DNA of 25,596 nucleotides, taken from assembly GCA_031373225.1 (NCBI GenBank), contig JANMMM010000088.1, forward strand, positions 1 through 25,596, given 5' to 3'. Origin of the DNA: JANOYJ01 sp031373225 (GTDB lineage Bacteria; Pseudomonadota; Alphaproteobacteria; Rhizobiales; Rhizobiaceae). The notes under the pieces are model-generated. The model was given only the letters and a program-made list of their open reading frames with translations. It made no database searches and was not told the origin of the DNA. The position numbers and the translations under genes are program-made. This document shows positions 15,239 to 21,818 of the stretch, piece by piece (position 1 is the first letter of the stretch; the number at the start of each line of letters is the position of its first letter).

Positions 15239-15810
15239 CAGAGCCCGACCCGGCGGTAGCGCGAGACGAAGCGCTCAAAGCTTGGCGGCCAGGCGGCGCT
15301 CCCGCGGTCAAATGTCTCCGCGCCCCTGAACTCATACCAGTGCGCGGCGAGCAGCATGATGGCGCGCTTCAAGCCATCCGGGACGTCAACGCCGGTCGCG
15401 CCGAAGCCGGCGGTGAAGTCAATCTCGATGCCGTTCAGCTTCTTTCCCGGGTCAGTCACGTCATCGGGAACGGCGATGCGGGCGGGGCGGGAGAAACGGT
15501 CAAGAAGAAAGCCTGACAGCAAAGGCGAATACGGAGCGCCGTCCGCGTCGTAGATTGTGACTGCCGTCAGCGCGATCACAGGCGCCTTGTGGATCAAGAC
15601 GGTCTGCGTTCCCGGCCAGCAGTCAAGAAAAAGCCGCCAGCCCTGCGAAATCAAAGCCAGCCCGGTGGCTTGCTCCAGCTCCTCGCGCGCCGCCTTGACG
15701 AGGCTTGAAATCAACGCGTCCTCGCTGTCATGCGAGACGCGCAGATGCGCTTTAATGTCGGCGAGCGTCACCGGCTCGGCCGCTGGCGGCGAGATCAGGG
15801 CAAGGGTCAT
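15238..15810 (-). CDS. GTA gp6 head-tail connector protein
   Basis: The 190-residue protein shows the gp6/phiE125 gp8-type connector pattern: an N-terminal PVTLADIKAHLRVSHDSEDALISSLVKAAREELEQATG helical region and a C-terminal GLKRAIMLLAAHWYEFR segment. It should form the ring beneath the portal. Unlike other genes in the cluster it is preceded by a long non-coding gap of 360 nt carrying a palindromic element and a terminator-like hairpin. Its ribosome binding site is weak (a GTGAGC stretch about 5 nt upstream), and I see no dedicated promoter in the gap. Confidence 0.9.
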   Translation of the reverse strand: MTLALISPPAAEPVTLADIKAHLRVSHDSEDALISSLVKAAREELEQATGLALISQGWRLFLDCWPGTQTVLIHKAPVIALTAVTIYDADGAPYSPLLSGFLLDRFSRPARIAVPDDVTDPGKKLNGIEIDFTAGFGATGVDVPDGLKRAIMLLAAHWYEFRGAETFDRGSAAWPPSFERFVSRYRRVGL

Positions 15811-15843
15811 TATTGCTCACTTTGCTTGTGCCTTCTCGCGCGC

Positions 15844-16074
15844 GTCATCAACTCTGTTGGCAAAGCCCCCAACGGGCGTCTTTCCGGGGCCGCGCAGCGG
15901 AACCCGGAATCCAGAGATGGTGTGGTGACGATTGGCAACGCTTGTTGGTTTAGCTGCGCTGGCCGCATCGAATCGAGGAGCGAAATTTCGTTCTTCGCCA
16001 CTCTGGATTCCGGGTTCCGCTTCGCGGCCCCGGAATGACGTCCGGCGGGAGGCTTCGCCAACCGAGTTGATGAC
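15844..16074. repeat. long imperfect inverted-repeat element A (REP/MITE-like) between GTA capsid and connector genes
   Basis: The left arm 15844-15916 and right arm 16001-16074 are near-complete reverse complements over about 73 bp, perfect in the innermost stretch (CGGAACCCGGAATCCAGAG on the left). The loop 15917-16000 contains TGACGATT (15926-15933) and AATTTCGTTCTT (15984-15995), both also in element B at 18481-18603, so the two belong to one family. Together with the terminator-like hairpin it accounts for the gap 15811-16170. Open frames crossing it on either strand are repeat-derived, with RNPES-type translations seen in many alphaproteobacterial repeats. No transposase is present. Confidence 0.88.
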
Positions 16075-16105
16075 GGGCGGGGATTGAGGGTTTGTTTCGG
16101 TGAGG

Positions 16106-16144
16106 TAAAATATGCGGCCCCGGCCGGGAGGAAACCGGGGCCGC
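16106..16144 (-). terminator. intrinsic terminator-like hairpin after the GTA capsid gene
   Basis: A perfect 10-bp GC stem (left arm 16114-16123 GCGGCCCCGG, right arm 16135-16144 CCGGGGCCGC, 11-nt loop) lies 26 nt after the capsid stop codon. On the minus strand it is followed at once by ATATTTTA, an AT-rich run with four consecutive thymines. This is a good rho-independent terminator in the direction of the GTA genes. On the plus strand no T-run follows. Partial readthrough must occur if downstream genes share the main promoter. Confidence 0.75.
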
Positions 16145-16170
16145 GCTGGCGTAGCTCAGCGGGGGGACGC

Positions 16171-17430
16171 TTACGAGACGCCGAACTTCAACAGCTTGAT
16201 GGCATCAAAGTCCTGCACGCCGCCGCCAACTCTTTTGGTCGTGTAGAACAGGACATAGGGCTTGGCGGAGTAGGGATCGCGCAGGACCCGCACGCCGACC
16301 CGGTCAACCACAAGGTAACCGCGCGAGAAGTCGCCAAAGGCCGCCGAGAGCGAGTTGGCGCCGATATTCGGCATGTCCTCGGCCTCGACCACGTTAAAGC
16401 CCATCAAAGTCGATTTGCCGCCCGCCACCGCCGATGGCTGCCACAAATATTCGCCGTTGACATCCTTCAGCTTGCGGATCGCGCCTTGCGTCTTGCGGTT
16501 CATCACCCAGGACGCGTTCTGCCGGTATCCGGCTTTCAGAGCGAAGACAGTGTCCACCAGAACATCCGAGGGATTGGAGGCAGGAAGCGCGCCGGAGACA
16601 CCGGTCGCGACGTAGCCGAGATTGCCCCAGGTCCATGACGTTTCCGCCACGGTCGGATAGTTGAGGAAGCCGCGCGGCTTGTTGACCGCGTCGCCGTTGA
16701 CGAAGGCGGCGCCCTCCTGCTCGGCGAAGGCGACTTCGACCTCCTGGGCAATCCAGGAATCCACGTCCACCGCCGAATCGTCAAGCAGCGTCTGCGTCGC
16801 CGCCGGCATGGCGTAGAGCTCCATGGCGGGGAATTGCAGTTCGGTCAGCGTCGGCGTGGTTGTCTGCGTCCGGGCGCCGGTTTCCGCCGTCCAGCCTGAG
16901 GCGAAGCCGGTCAAAGCGAAGGGTTTGCGCAGGACCGAAGCCGACATCTGACGGACGCTGGCAATAGCGCGGATCGGCGACAATTGGCTGAGCCGCTTGC
17001 CGATCTCCGCCTCAAGCTCGGTGGGCACGACATAGCCGCCGTCGGCCTGGATGCCCGCGGAGAGCGACTTGGCTTCCAGCTGCGCGAGAAGCTTCTCATC
17101 GCCGCGCCGCATGTAACCGTCGAAAGCGCGCTTGTGCTCCATATCAAACAGCGGCGAGGCCTCGCGGCCAAGCTGCGGGCGGGCCTTTTTCAAAAGCATC
17201 TGGTCTACGGAGCGCTTGTGCTCGTCCATGGCTTTGGAGATGCGCTCGACCTTGTCATTGGTCAGAACATCGGCGCTCATGCGCTTTTCGATCTGACCGA
17301 GCCTATCGTCATTTGTCTGTTTGAAAGCGTCGAAGGCTTCCATGAAATCGTCAAAGGCGCCGGCCACGTCGTCGGCGTTCTGCACCGATGATTTCAGCTC
17401 CGGCGCAGCTTTATGCGCTGTTCCAGTCAT
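16171..17430 (-). CDS. GTA gp5 major capsid protein (HK97 fold)
   Basis: With the start at 17430 the precursor has 419 residues. The first 120 or so form an acidic then basic helical, coiled-coil-like delta (scaffold) region; the HK97 fold begins near AGIQADGGYVVP (about residue 125) and includes LTGFASGWTAETGARTQT, the AMPAATQTLLDDSAVDVDSWIA helix and the C-terminal GVRVLRDPYSAKPYVLFYTTKRVGGGV. Processing by the adjacent protease is expected near residue 120. An ATG at 17439 overlaps the protease stop, but the ribosome site AAGGA has an 8-nt spacing only to the ATG at 17430. The gene is followed by a terminator-like hairpin. Confidence 0.95.
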   Translation of the reverse strand: MTGTAHKAAPELKSSVQNADDVAGAFDDFMEAFDAFKQTNDDRLGQIEKRMSADVLTNDKVERISKAMDEHKRSVDQMLLKKARPQLGREASPLFDMEHKRAFDGYMRRGDEKLLAQLEAKSLSAGIQADGGYVVPTELEAEIGKRLSQLSPIRAIASVRQMSASVLRKPFALTGFASGWTAETGARTQTTTPTLTELQFPAMELYAMPAATQTLLDDSAVDVDSWIAQEVEVAFAEQEGAAFVNGDAVNKPRGFLNYPTVAETSWTWGNLGYVATGVSGALPASNPSDVLVDTVFALKAGYRQNASWVMNRKTQGAIRKLKDVNGEYLWQPSAVAGGKSTLMGFNVVEAEDMPNIGANSLSAAFGDFSRGYLVVDRVGVRVLRDPYSAKPYVLFYTTKRVGGGVQDFDAIKLLKFGVS

Positions 17431-17435
17431 GTCTC

Positions 17436-18113
17436 TCATCCTTGTTGAAAATGGCTGGCGGCGTCGCGGATGCGGCGCGCCAGCGGGTTCATTGTGCCAG
17501 GCGCCGCGTCCCGCTTCTGCGCCACATGATTGAAGCCCTGGGCAATGACGCCCAAAGCCTCGCCGCGCGTCAGCCCGGCGTCCCGCCGCAGCCAATGCTC
17601 AAACTGTCTGACCGTCGGAAAGCGCCGAGCGCTCTTCACCGCCTGCACCCTCGCGCCGGGCAGCATCGGAAATGTCACGACGGAAATCTCCCATAGATCC
17701 GCTTCCAGAATGCGGCGCACGCCGGTGGCGGATTCGCTTTTCGCCTTGATGGTGCGGAAGCCAATGGACAGGCCGTCCAGCGCGCCCTCGCGCATCAGCT
17801 CCAGCGTCTCGCGCGCCTTGGCGACGCCTTGTGTGAGTTTTCCTTTGACGAACAGGCCGCGCTGGTCTTCGCGGATTTCCTGCCAGGCGCCGATCGGCTC
17901 GTTCGGATCATGCTGGAACAGCATGCGGATGCCCGCCGCGCCGCGCGTCCGCAGCGATTTGGCGAACGCGCCGCGCTCAACCATGTCTTTGCCGAGATCA
18001 ACCGCGCCGAACAGACTGGCATAGCCGGAAAATGTCCCGTCCTTTTCGACGGTCTCCAGCGTGACGCCGGTGAACTTGGTTTCGCCGGGCCGGTAGGCAG
18101 CGGATGCGCTCAT
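17436..18113 (-). CDS. GTA gp4 prohead protease (HK97 family, U35)
   Basis: With the start at 18113 (ATGA overlap with the DUF6107 gene; GAGGA 9 nt upstream) the protein has 225 residues. The protease core shows FSGYASLFGAVDLGKDMV (28-45), candidate catalytic His68 in LFQHDPNEPIGAW and candidate catalytic Ser116 in GLSIGFRT. It should cleave the capsid delta domain and itself during prohead maturation. The C-terminal portion (about 160-200, FEHWLRRDAGLTRGEALGVI) is typical of rhizobial GTA proteases. An upstream in-frame ATG at 18254 would overlap the preceding gene by 145 nt and is unlikely. Confidence 0.93.
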   Translation of the reverse strand: MSASAAYRPGETKFTGVTLETVEKDGTFSGYASLFGAVDLGKDMVERGAFAKSLRTRGAAGIRMLFQHDPNEPIGAWQEIREDQRGLFVKGKLTQGVAKARETLELMREGALDGLSIGFRTIKAKSESATGVRRILEADLWEISVVTFPMLPGARVQAVKSARRFPTVRQFEHWLRRDAGLTRGEALGVIAQGFNHVAQKRDAAPGTMNPLARRIRDAASHFQQG

Positions 18114-18436
18114 GAATGTTTGTCCTCGTCCTTGAAAATATGTCCGGCAAACCGCTCCAGCGCGCCAAGCGCCCACCAGGCGCACAGGCTCGCCGCCGCC
18201 GCGCCGGTCAGCATCAGCTCCGCCTCGCCCAGCGCCTCGGAAATGTTCAGCCAAGCCCCAATTTTAACGCCTGCCGCGCCGCCGAAGACGAGGCCGGAGA
18301 CCATGCCGACGGCAAAGCGCACGGCGGCTTCGCGGCGGCCTTTGGGCAGGATGTAGGCGAGCGAGATCGCCGACCCCGCCAGCGCGCCGACGGCCTTCGC
18401 GCCCCAGAGCACAGCGCCCTCGGATAGGATGTTCAT
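18110..18436 (-). CDS. DUF6107 membrane protein in GTA cluster (gp3.5 position)
   Basis: The 108-residue protein has about three hydrophobic segments (about residues 10-30, 40-62 and 73-92) and resembles the DUF6107 family of rhizobial GTA clusters, with LAYILPKGRREAAVRFAVGMVSGLVFGGAAG and AAASLCAWWALGALERFA. It occupies the slot between portal and protease held by gp3.5 in RcGTA. Its role is unknown; a membrane protein in the head module is odd and could link assembly to the membrane. It has a good ribosome site (AAGGA, 9 nt spacing) and is coupled to the protease by ATGA. Confidence 0.85.
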   Translation of the reverse strand: MNILSEGAVLWGAKAVGALAGSAISLAYILPKGRREAAVRFAVGMVSGLVFGGAAGVKIGAWLNISEALGEAELMLTGAAAASLCAWWALGALERFAGHIFKDEDKHS

Positions 18437-18480
18437 TTTGTGGTTCCTTGGATTGGCTTTGACGCATTCACTACGGAGCT

Positions 18481-18603
18481 GTCATCCCGGACGGCGAAGC
18501 CGATCCGGGACCCATGCCGGAATGATGACGATTAGAACCGGATTGATAATTTCGTTCTTTGCCGGAATGAGTCCCGGATATCGCTGCGCGATTCCGGGAT
18601 GAC
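18481..18603. repeat. palindromic REP-like element B between portal and DUF6107 genes
   Basis: The left arm starting GTCATCCCGG (18481) and the right arm ending CCGGGATGAC (18603) form an imperfect inverted repeat of about 43 bp per arm around a short central loop. The sequence is of the GTCATCCCGGA...GATCCGGGA type widespread in alphaproteobacterial intergenic regions. The loop shares TGACGATT (18526-18533) and AATTTCGTTCTT (18548-18559) with element A. It fills most of the 206-nt gap between the portal stop and the DUF6107 start. The stem could fold in RNA and affect transcript processing. Confidence 0.88.
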
Positions 18604-18642
18604 GGCCCTGCTGGCTGGCAGGCGCTTCAAATCAAAGCGCGG

Positions 18643-19824
18643 CTAACCCGCCACCGGCCGATACCCCACCGCTTCCCGCTTCTCGTCATCCGTCAAAAAG
18701 TCCGCCATCCCCACCCGCTCCCACAGCGCGGCGCGGTCGAGCGCGAGGCCTTCAACCTGGTCGGCGTCGAATGTCAGGCGCAGCTCATCTTCCCAAAGCG
18801 GGCCGAGCCAAGCGCCGAGCGCGCCGAGCGTCCTTGACAGGAGCGGCAGGACAGTCAGCCGGTAAAAGGAGCGGTTGGCCTCCTGGTAGTTGGCATAGGT
18901 GTTGTCGCCCGGAATGCCGAGCAGCATCGGCGGCACGCCAAAGGCCAGAGCGATCTCGCGGGCGGCGGCGTTTTTGGCTTCGAGAAAATCCATGTCTTTG
19001 GGCGTCAGGCCCATCGGCTTCCAGTCAAGCCCGCCTTCGAGCAGGAGCGGACGCCCCGCCCCGCCGGCGCCTCGGTATTCGCTGTGCAGCTCGGCCTTTA
19101 GCCGGTCAAACTGGTCAAGCGTCAGGTTGCCGCCCTCCTTCGGCGCATAGACCAGCGCGCCGGAGGGCCGGGCCGAATTGTCGATCAGCGCCTTGTTCCA
19201 TGCGCTGGCGGCGTTGTGCACATCCAGCGCCGTCGCCGCAGCTTCGAGCGGCGCGAAACCGTAATGGTCATCGAGCGGATGAAACAGGGAGAGATGCAGC
19301 GCGTCGGCGATGCGCCGCTCATCGGCGGTCAGACCAAAGCGGCGCTTCGTGCTCCCCGCCCGGTATGACAAAGACAGCGGCCAGCCCTGCGCATCTGTTT
19401 CGACGCTCACGCGTTCTGGGCGCAGCAGATGCAGCTCCAGTGCGGCGCCTGCGCCAGCCAGCTCAACATATCCATTCCCGGCCAAAAGAAGCGTTGAAAA
19501 AAGCGCATCGAAAAATGCCGCGCCGGACTGGCGTCCATTCGGCGCCTTCAGCATATCCAGCAGCGGATGCGCGTCCAGTTCTTCGACGCCCTTGTAGAGC
19601 AGCAGCGGAATGGCGCTGGAGGTCTCCGCGATGAGCCGCACGGCCCGGTAGACGACCGGGTTGCGCAGATAGCCTTCGCGGGTCAGCGCCGTATAGTCGC
19701 GCCGCGTCCATGTGGCGCTGCCTTGTGCTTCCAAAGCGACGAAGCCGTAGCCTCCGCTCTTGGCTTCAAGGCGCGCGGGTTGAGCGCCGCGCTGCCGGAG
19801 CGGCCATTTCCATGGAGTTTTCAT
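18643..19824 (-). CDS. GTA gp3 portal protein (HK97-type)
   Basis: The 393-residue protein is an HK97-type portal: YLRNPVVYRAVRLIAETSSAIPLLLY near the N-terminus, PNGRQSGAAFFDALFSTLLLAGNGYVEL, then GALVYAPKEGGNLT and the conserved AFGVPPMLLGIPGDNTYANYQEANRSFYRLTVLPLL near the C-terminus. Twelve copies should form the DNA gate at the head vertex. It begins 17 nt after the large terminase stop with AAGGA 8 nt upstream of ATG. The length is normal. Confidence 0.95.
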   Translation of the reverse strand: MKTPWKWPLRQRGAQPARLEAKSGGYGFVALEAQGSATWTRRDYTALTREGYLRNPVVYRAVRLIAETSSAIPLLLYKGVEELDAHPLLDMLKAPNGRQSGAAFFDALFSTLLLAGNGYVELAGAGAALELHLLRPERVSVETDAQGWPLSLSYRAGSTKRRFGLTADERRIADALHLSLFHPLDDHYGFAPLEAAATALDVHNAASAWNKALIDNSARPSGALVYAPKEGGNLTLDQFDRLKAELHSEYRGAGGAGRPLLLEGGLDWKPMGLTPKDMDFLEAKNAAAREIALAFGVPPMLLGIPGDNTYANYQEANRSFYRLTVLPLLSRTLGALGAWLGPLWEDELRLTFDADQVEGLALDRAALWERVGMADFLTDDEKREAVGYRPVAG

Positions 19825-19841
19825 CCATTGTTTCCTTGACT

Positions 19842-21140
19842 TTAAGTGAAGTTCCGGATGCGCGGCGCGCCGCGCTCATTGAGCATCAGCTCAGTCAGCG
19901 CCCAGACCAGCGCGTCGAGCCGATCCGGCGAGCGCCCGTTTGACAGTCCCTCGATCGAGAAGTCGCACATTTCATCTTCCAGCGCAGGAAACCGTCCGGC
20001 ATGGCGCACTCTGCCCTGCTCATACAGCGCCGCCACCGGCTCGGCGCGCAGCCATTTGCCGCGCGTCGCGTGCACGGGGCGAACCGGCACATTTGGGTCC
20101 ACTTGCCGAATAACTGCGCTGACCATATCACCGCCCTGATTGACCTCGACCACGACCCGGTCCGCCTCCATCTGGTGGAAGAGCGATACGGCCCTTTGCG
20201 CCCACATGTGCGGCGGCGCGGGGCGGAAGCTCTGATCGGACAGAACCCAGCCAATGCCATCGCCGTCCAGTCCCGCCGCGACTATGCCGCAGGCGTCGGA
20301 CTTTTTCGTCGAGCTGGCGGGCGGGTCAACGGCGATGACAATCCGATTCAGCTTTTCGGGTCTAATGCTCTGAATATCCTCCAAATCCTTCCGATTCCAC
20401 AGCGCGTCCTGCCGGTCCTCGACCAGCTCGCCCTCGAGCTCTTGCCGGCCGAGCGCGGTGTTTGCGTACCGCTTGTTCAGCCTTGTCAGAAAACCTGGAG
20501 CAAGATGCTCCTCATTCTCGGCAGTGCGCATTATAGTCTGCGCCACTTCCGGGTCCGCAAGCAGCCTTTTCATCAGCGCTGTGGGCCTTGGCGTCGTGGT
20601 CGCCACAATACGCGGCAGATCGCCAAGTCTCAGGCCAAACTGCAGCATGTCCCAGGTCTCAACACTGTTCTTCCATTTGCCGATCTCATCGCACCAGGCG
20701 GCGGCGAACTGCGGTCCGCGCAATGATTCAGGGTCCTCGGAGGAGAACAGCATCGCCGTCTGACCGCCTTCCCACACAAGCTGCCGTTTCGAAGAGACGA
20801 AGCGCGGGCGTTTCACCCGCGATGACGCCATGATGCCGGCGGGACCCTCTATCATCACGTCGCGCACATCGGCGATGGTCTCGCCGACCAGGGCGATCGG
20901 CGTTGTCCTGTCCATCGTCGCAAGCGGCGCTAAGCCATGGACGAGACAGTTGACCCACTCCGCGCCAAGCCTTGTCTTACCCGCACCCCGCCCGCCCATA
21001 ACCAGCCAGGCAGGCGGACGGCAGTTGTCGTTGAGCTTTCGTTTGCCTTCAAACATCCATTCCGGCGCGGCCGCCATCAGCTGCCGAAGCGTGAAGTTCC
21101 CGCTGAGCCAGTTTCTTGAATCGGTCTTCTGCCAACTCAT
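19842..21140 (-). CDS. GTA gp2 large terminase (packaging ATPase/nuclease)
   Basis: This is the motor that packages host DNA. With the start at 21140 it has 432 residues: Walker A GGRGAGKT (about 49-56), Walker B with AAWCDEIG (Asp151-Glu152), a coupling motif VATTTPRP, and a nuclease domain opening with VIAVDPP (Asp272). The C-terminus holds SPDRLDALVWALTELML. Start choice: an in-frame ATG at 21209 would overlap the small terminase by 161 nt; the ATG at 21140 still overlaps it by 92 nt but keeps the NFTLRQLMAAAPEW region, which is in the range usual for this family. Starts at 21077 or 21056 are possible. The ribosome site is weak (AGGCG). Confidence 0.93.
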   Translation of the reverse strand: MSWQKTDSRNWLSGNFTLRQLMAAAPEWMFEGKRKLNDNCRPPAWLVMGGRGAGKTRLGAEWVNCLVHGLAPLATMDRTTPIALVGETIADVRDVMIEGPAGIMASSRVKRPRFVSSKRQLVWEGGQTAMLFSSEDPESLRGPQFAAAWCDEIGKWKNSVETWDMLQFGLRLGDLPRIVATTTPRPTALMKRLLADPEVAQTIMRTAENEEHLAPGFLTRLNKRYANTALGRQELEGELVEDRQDALWNRKDLEDIQSIRPEKLNRIVIAVDPPASSTKKSDACGIVAAGLDGDGIGWVLSDQSFRPAPPHMWAQRAVSLFHQMEADRVVVEVNQGGDMVSAVIRQVDPNVPVRPVHATRGKWLRAEPVAALYEQGRVRHAGRFPALEDEMCDFSIEGLSNGRSPDRLDALVWALTELMLNERGAPRIRNFT

Positions 21141-21546
21141 CAATGCGCCTGTCCATTTTGTTGAGCATGGCCGCCAGCTCTTCCGCGCCCAGATTCCGGG
21201 GACTTGCAAGCCGCGTATTCTCGGCGCGCTCGCGCCCGAGTTTGGCGCACTGTTTCATTGAGTAGTCCAGCTTGTCGAAAGCGCGCTGCTGAAACGGCGC
21301 GGCGACGCCGTGCGTCAGAAGTTCCAGCATCTGCCTTTGAAGCTCGCCCCAAAGCAGATCGAGTTGATCTTCAATGGACTGGGAAGGGCCGGCCGACAGC
21401 GGCGCGGCAACAGGCTGCGAAGCCTCCAGCGCCAAACGCCGCCTGCGAAGCTTCTGAGAATTGTCCGCGTCCTTAACGTCAGCGGCCCCGGATTTTTTGG
21501 CCGCGCGCCAGTTCTTCCGCTCTGCGGAGATTGGAACAAAAGCCAT
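21049..21546 (-). CDS. GTA gp1 small terminase-like protein
   Basis: With the start at 21546 (MAFVPISAERKNWRAAKK) the protein has 165 residues: a basic N-terminus, a central helical segment (IEDQLDLLWGELQRQMLELL), a KLDYSMKQCAKLGRERAE segment, and a C-terminal MLNKMDRRIDELAEDRFKKLA helix typical of GTA small terminases. It should recognise DNA and activate the large terminase. It is first in the cluster and overlaps the large terminase by about 92 nt. The ribosome binding site is poor (GGTG). An in-frame ATG at 21615 coincides with the predicted transcription start, so a leaderless 188-residue form is a real alternative. Confidence 0.82.
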   Translation of the reverse strand: MAFVPISAERKNWRAAKKSGAADVKDADNSQKLRRRRLALEASQPVAAPLSAGPSQSIEDQLDLLWGELQRQMLELLTHGVAAPFQQRAFDKLDYSMKQCAKLGRERAENTRLASPRNLGAEELAAMLNKMDRRIDELAEDRFKKLAQRELHASAADGGRAGMDV

Positions 21547-21614
21547 TGCGGCACCATGTGCGAAAGTGAGGGAAAACACCTGAACCGCCGCCGCTTGGGC
21601 GCAATTCTTGAGCA

Positions 21615-21650
21615 TGGAACATTTATGCCTGAACACCGTTGCGGTGTCAA
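21615..21650 (-). promoter_or_regulatory. GTA cluster promoter with overlapping inverted-repeat operator candidate
   Basis: On the minus strand a perfect TTGACA -35 box (21650-21645) is followed after 17 nt by CATAAA (21627-21622). The inverted repeat ACACCG-CAA-CGGTGT (21647-21633) is perfect, overlaps the -35 box and fills the upstream spacer, a position suited to a repressor. The predicted start of transcription is near 21615. No other convincing promoter was seen upstream of GTA genes, so this is the likely main promoter of the cluster. Regulator identity is unknown. Confidence 0.65.
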
Positions 21651-21658
21651 GGCTTTTA

Positions 21659-21668
21659 TTCCTAGGAA
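21659..21668. promoter_or_regulatory. 10-bp palindrome upstream of the GTA promoter
   Basis: TTCCTAGGAA is a perfect 10-bp palindrome located 8 bp upstream of the GTA -35 box, in the divergent region shared with the penicillin-binding protein gene. Such a short dyad could be an activator or repressor half-site pair, or a chance palindrome. Confidence 0.3.
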
Positions 21669-21722
21669 CCAAATCTTTTTCAATATTGCAGGAGCTGCCT
21701 TAACCGCGACTCCAGCCTTTCC

Positions 21723-21751
21723 TTGCCCGTCCCGCCAAATTCGCGCATAAT
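21723..21751 (+). promoter_or_regulatory. candidate sigma70-type promoter for the penicillin-binding protein gene
   Basis: TTGCCC (21723-21728) and CATAAT (21746-21751) are separated by exactly 17 nt, with expected transcription start near 21758 and a leader of about 60 nt to the ATG at 21819. The -10 box is strong (5 of 6), the -35 moderate (3 of 6). It fires away from the GTA promoter, leaving about 70 bp between the two -35 boxes. Confidence 0.6.
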
Positions 21752-21818
21752 TGCAAAAGACGGGATGAAACAGCGGTCGGCGAATCTTACTCGGGCGCTG
21801 CGCAGCGGCTAGGCATTG

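Noticed and set aside
15810..16061. Open frames on both strands across the gap between capsid and connector genes
   Set aside because: They lie almost wholly within the inverted repeat, and their translations are the RNPES-type peptides produced by palindromic repeats. No ribosome site or family supports them.
16145..16170. tRNA-like start (GGCGTAGCTCAGCGGGG) just before the capsid stop
   Set aside because: Only the D-arm-like stretch matches. There is no anticodon or T-arm, and the sequence runs directly into the capsid coding region, so neither a tRNA nor an attachment site can be supported.
17431..17595. N-terminal extension of the capsid protein
   Set aside because: The extra residues are Arg-rich shadow translation of the protease gene. 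The AAGGA site with 8-nt spacing fits the ATG at 17430.
18114..18254. N-terminal extension of the prohead protease
   Set aside because: It would overlap the DUF6107 gene by 145 nt; the ATGA-coupled start at 18113 has a proper ribosome site and the expected family N-terminus.
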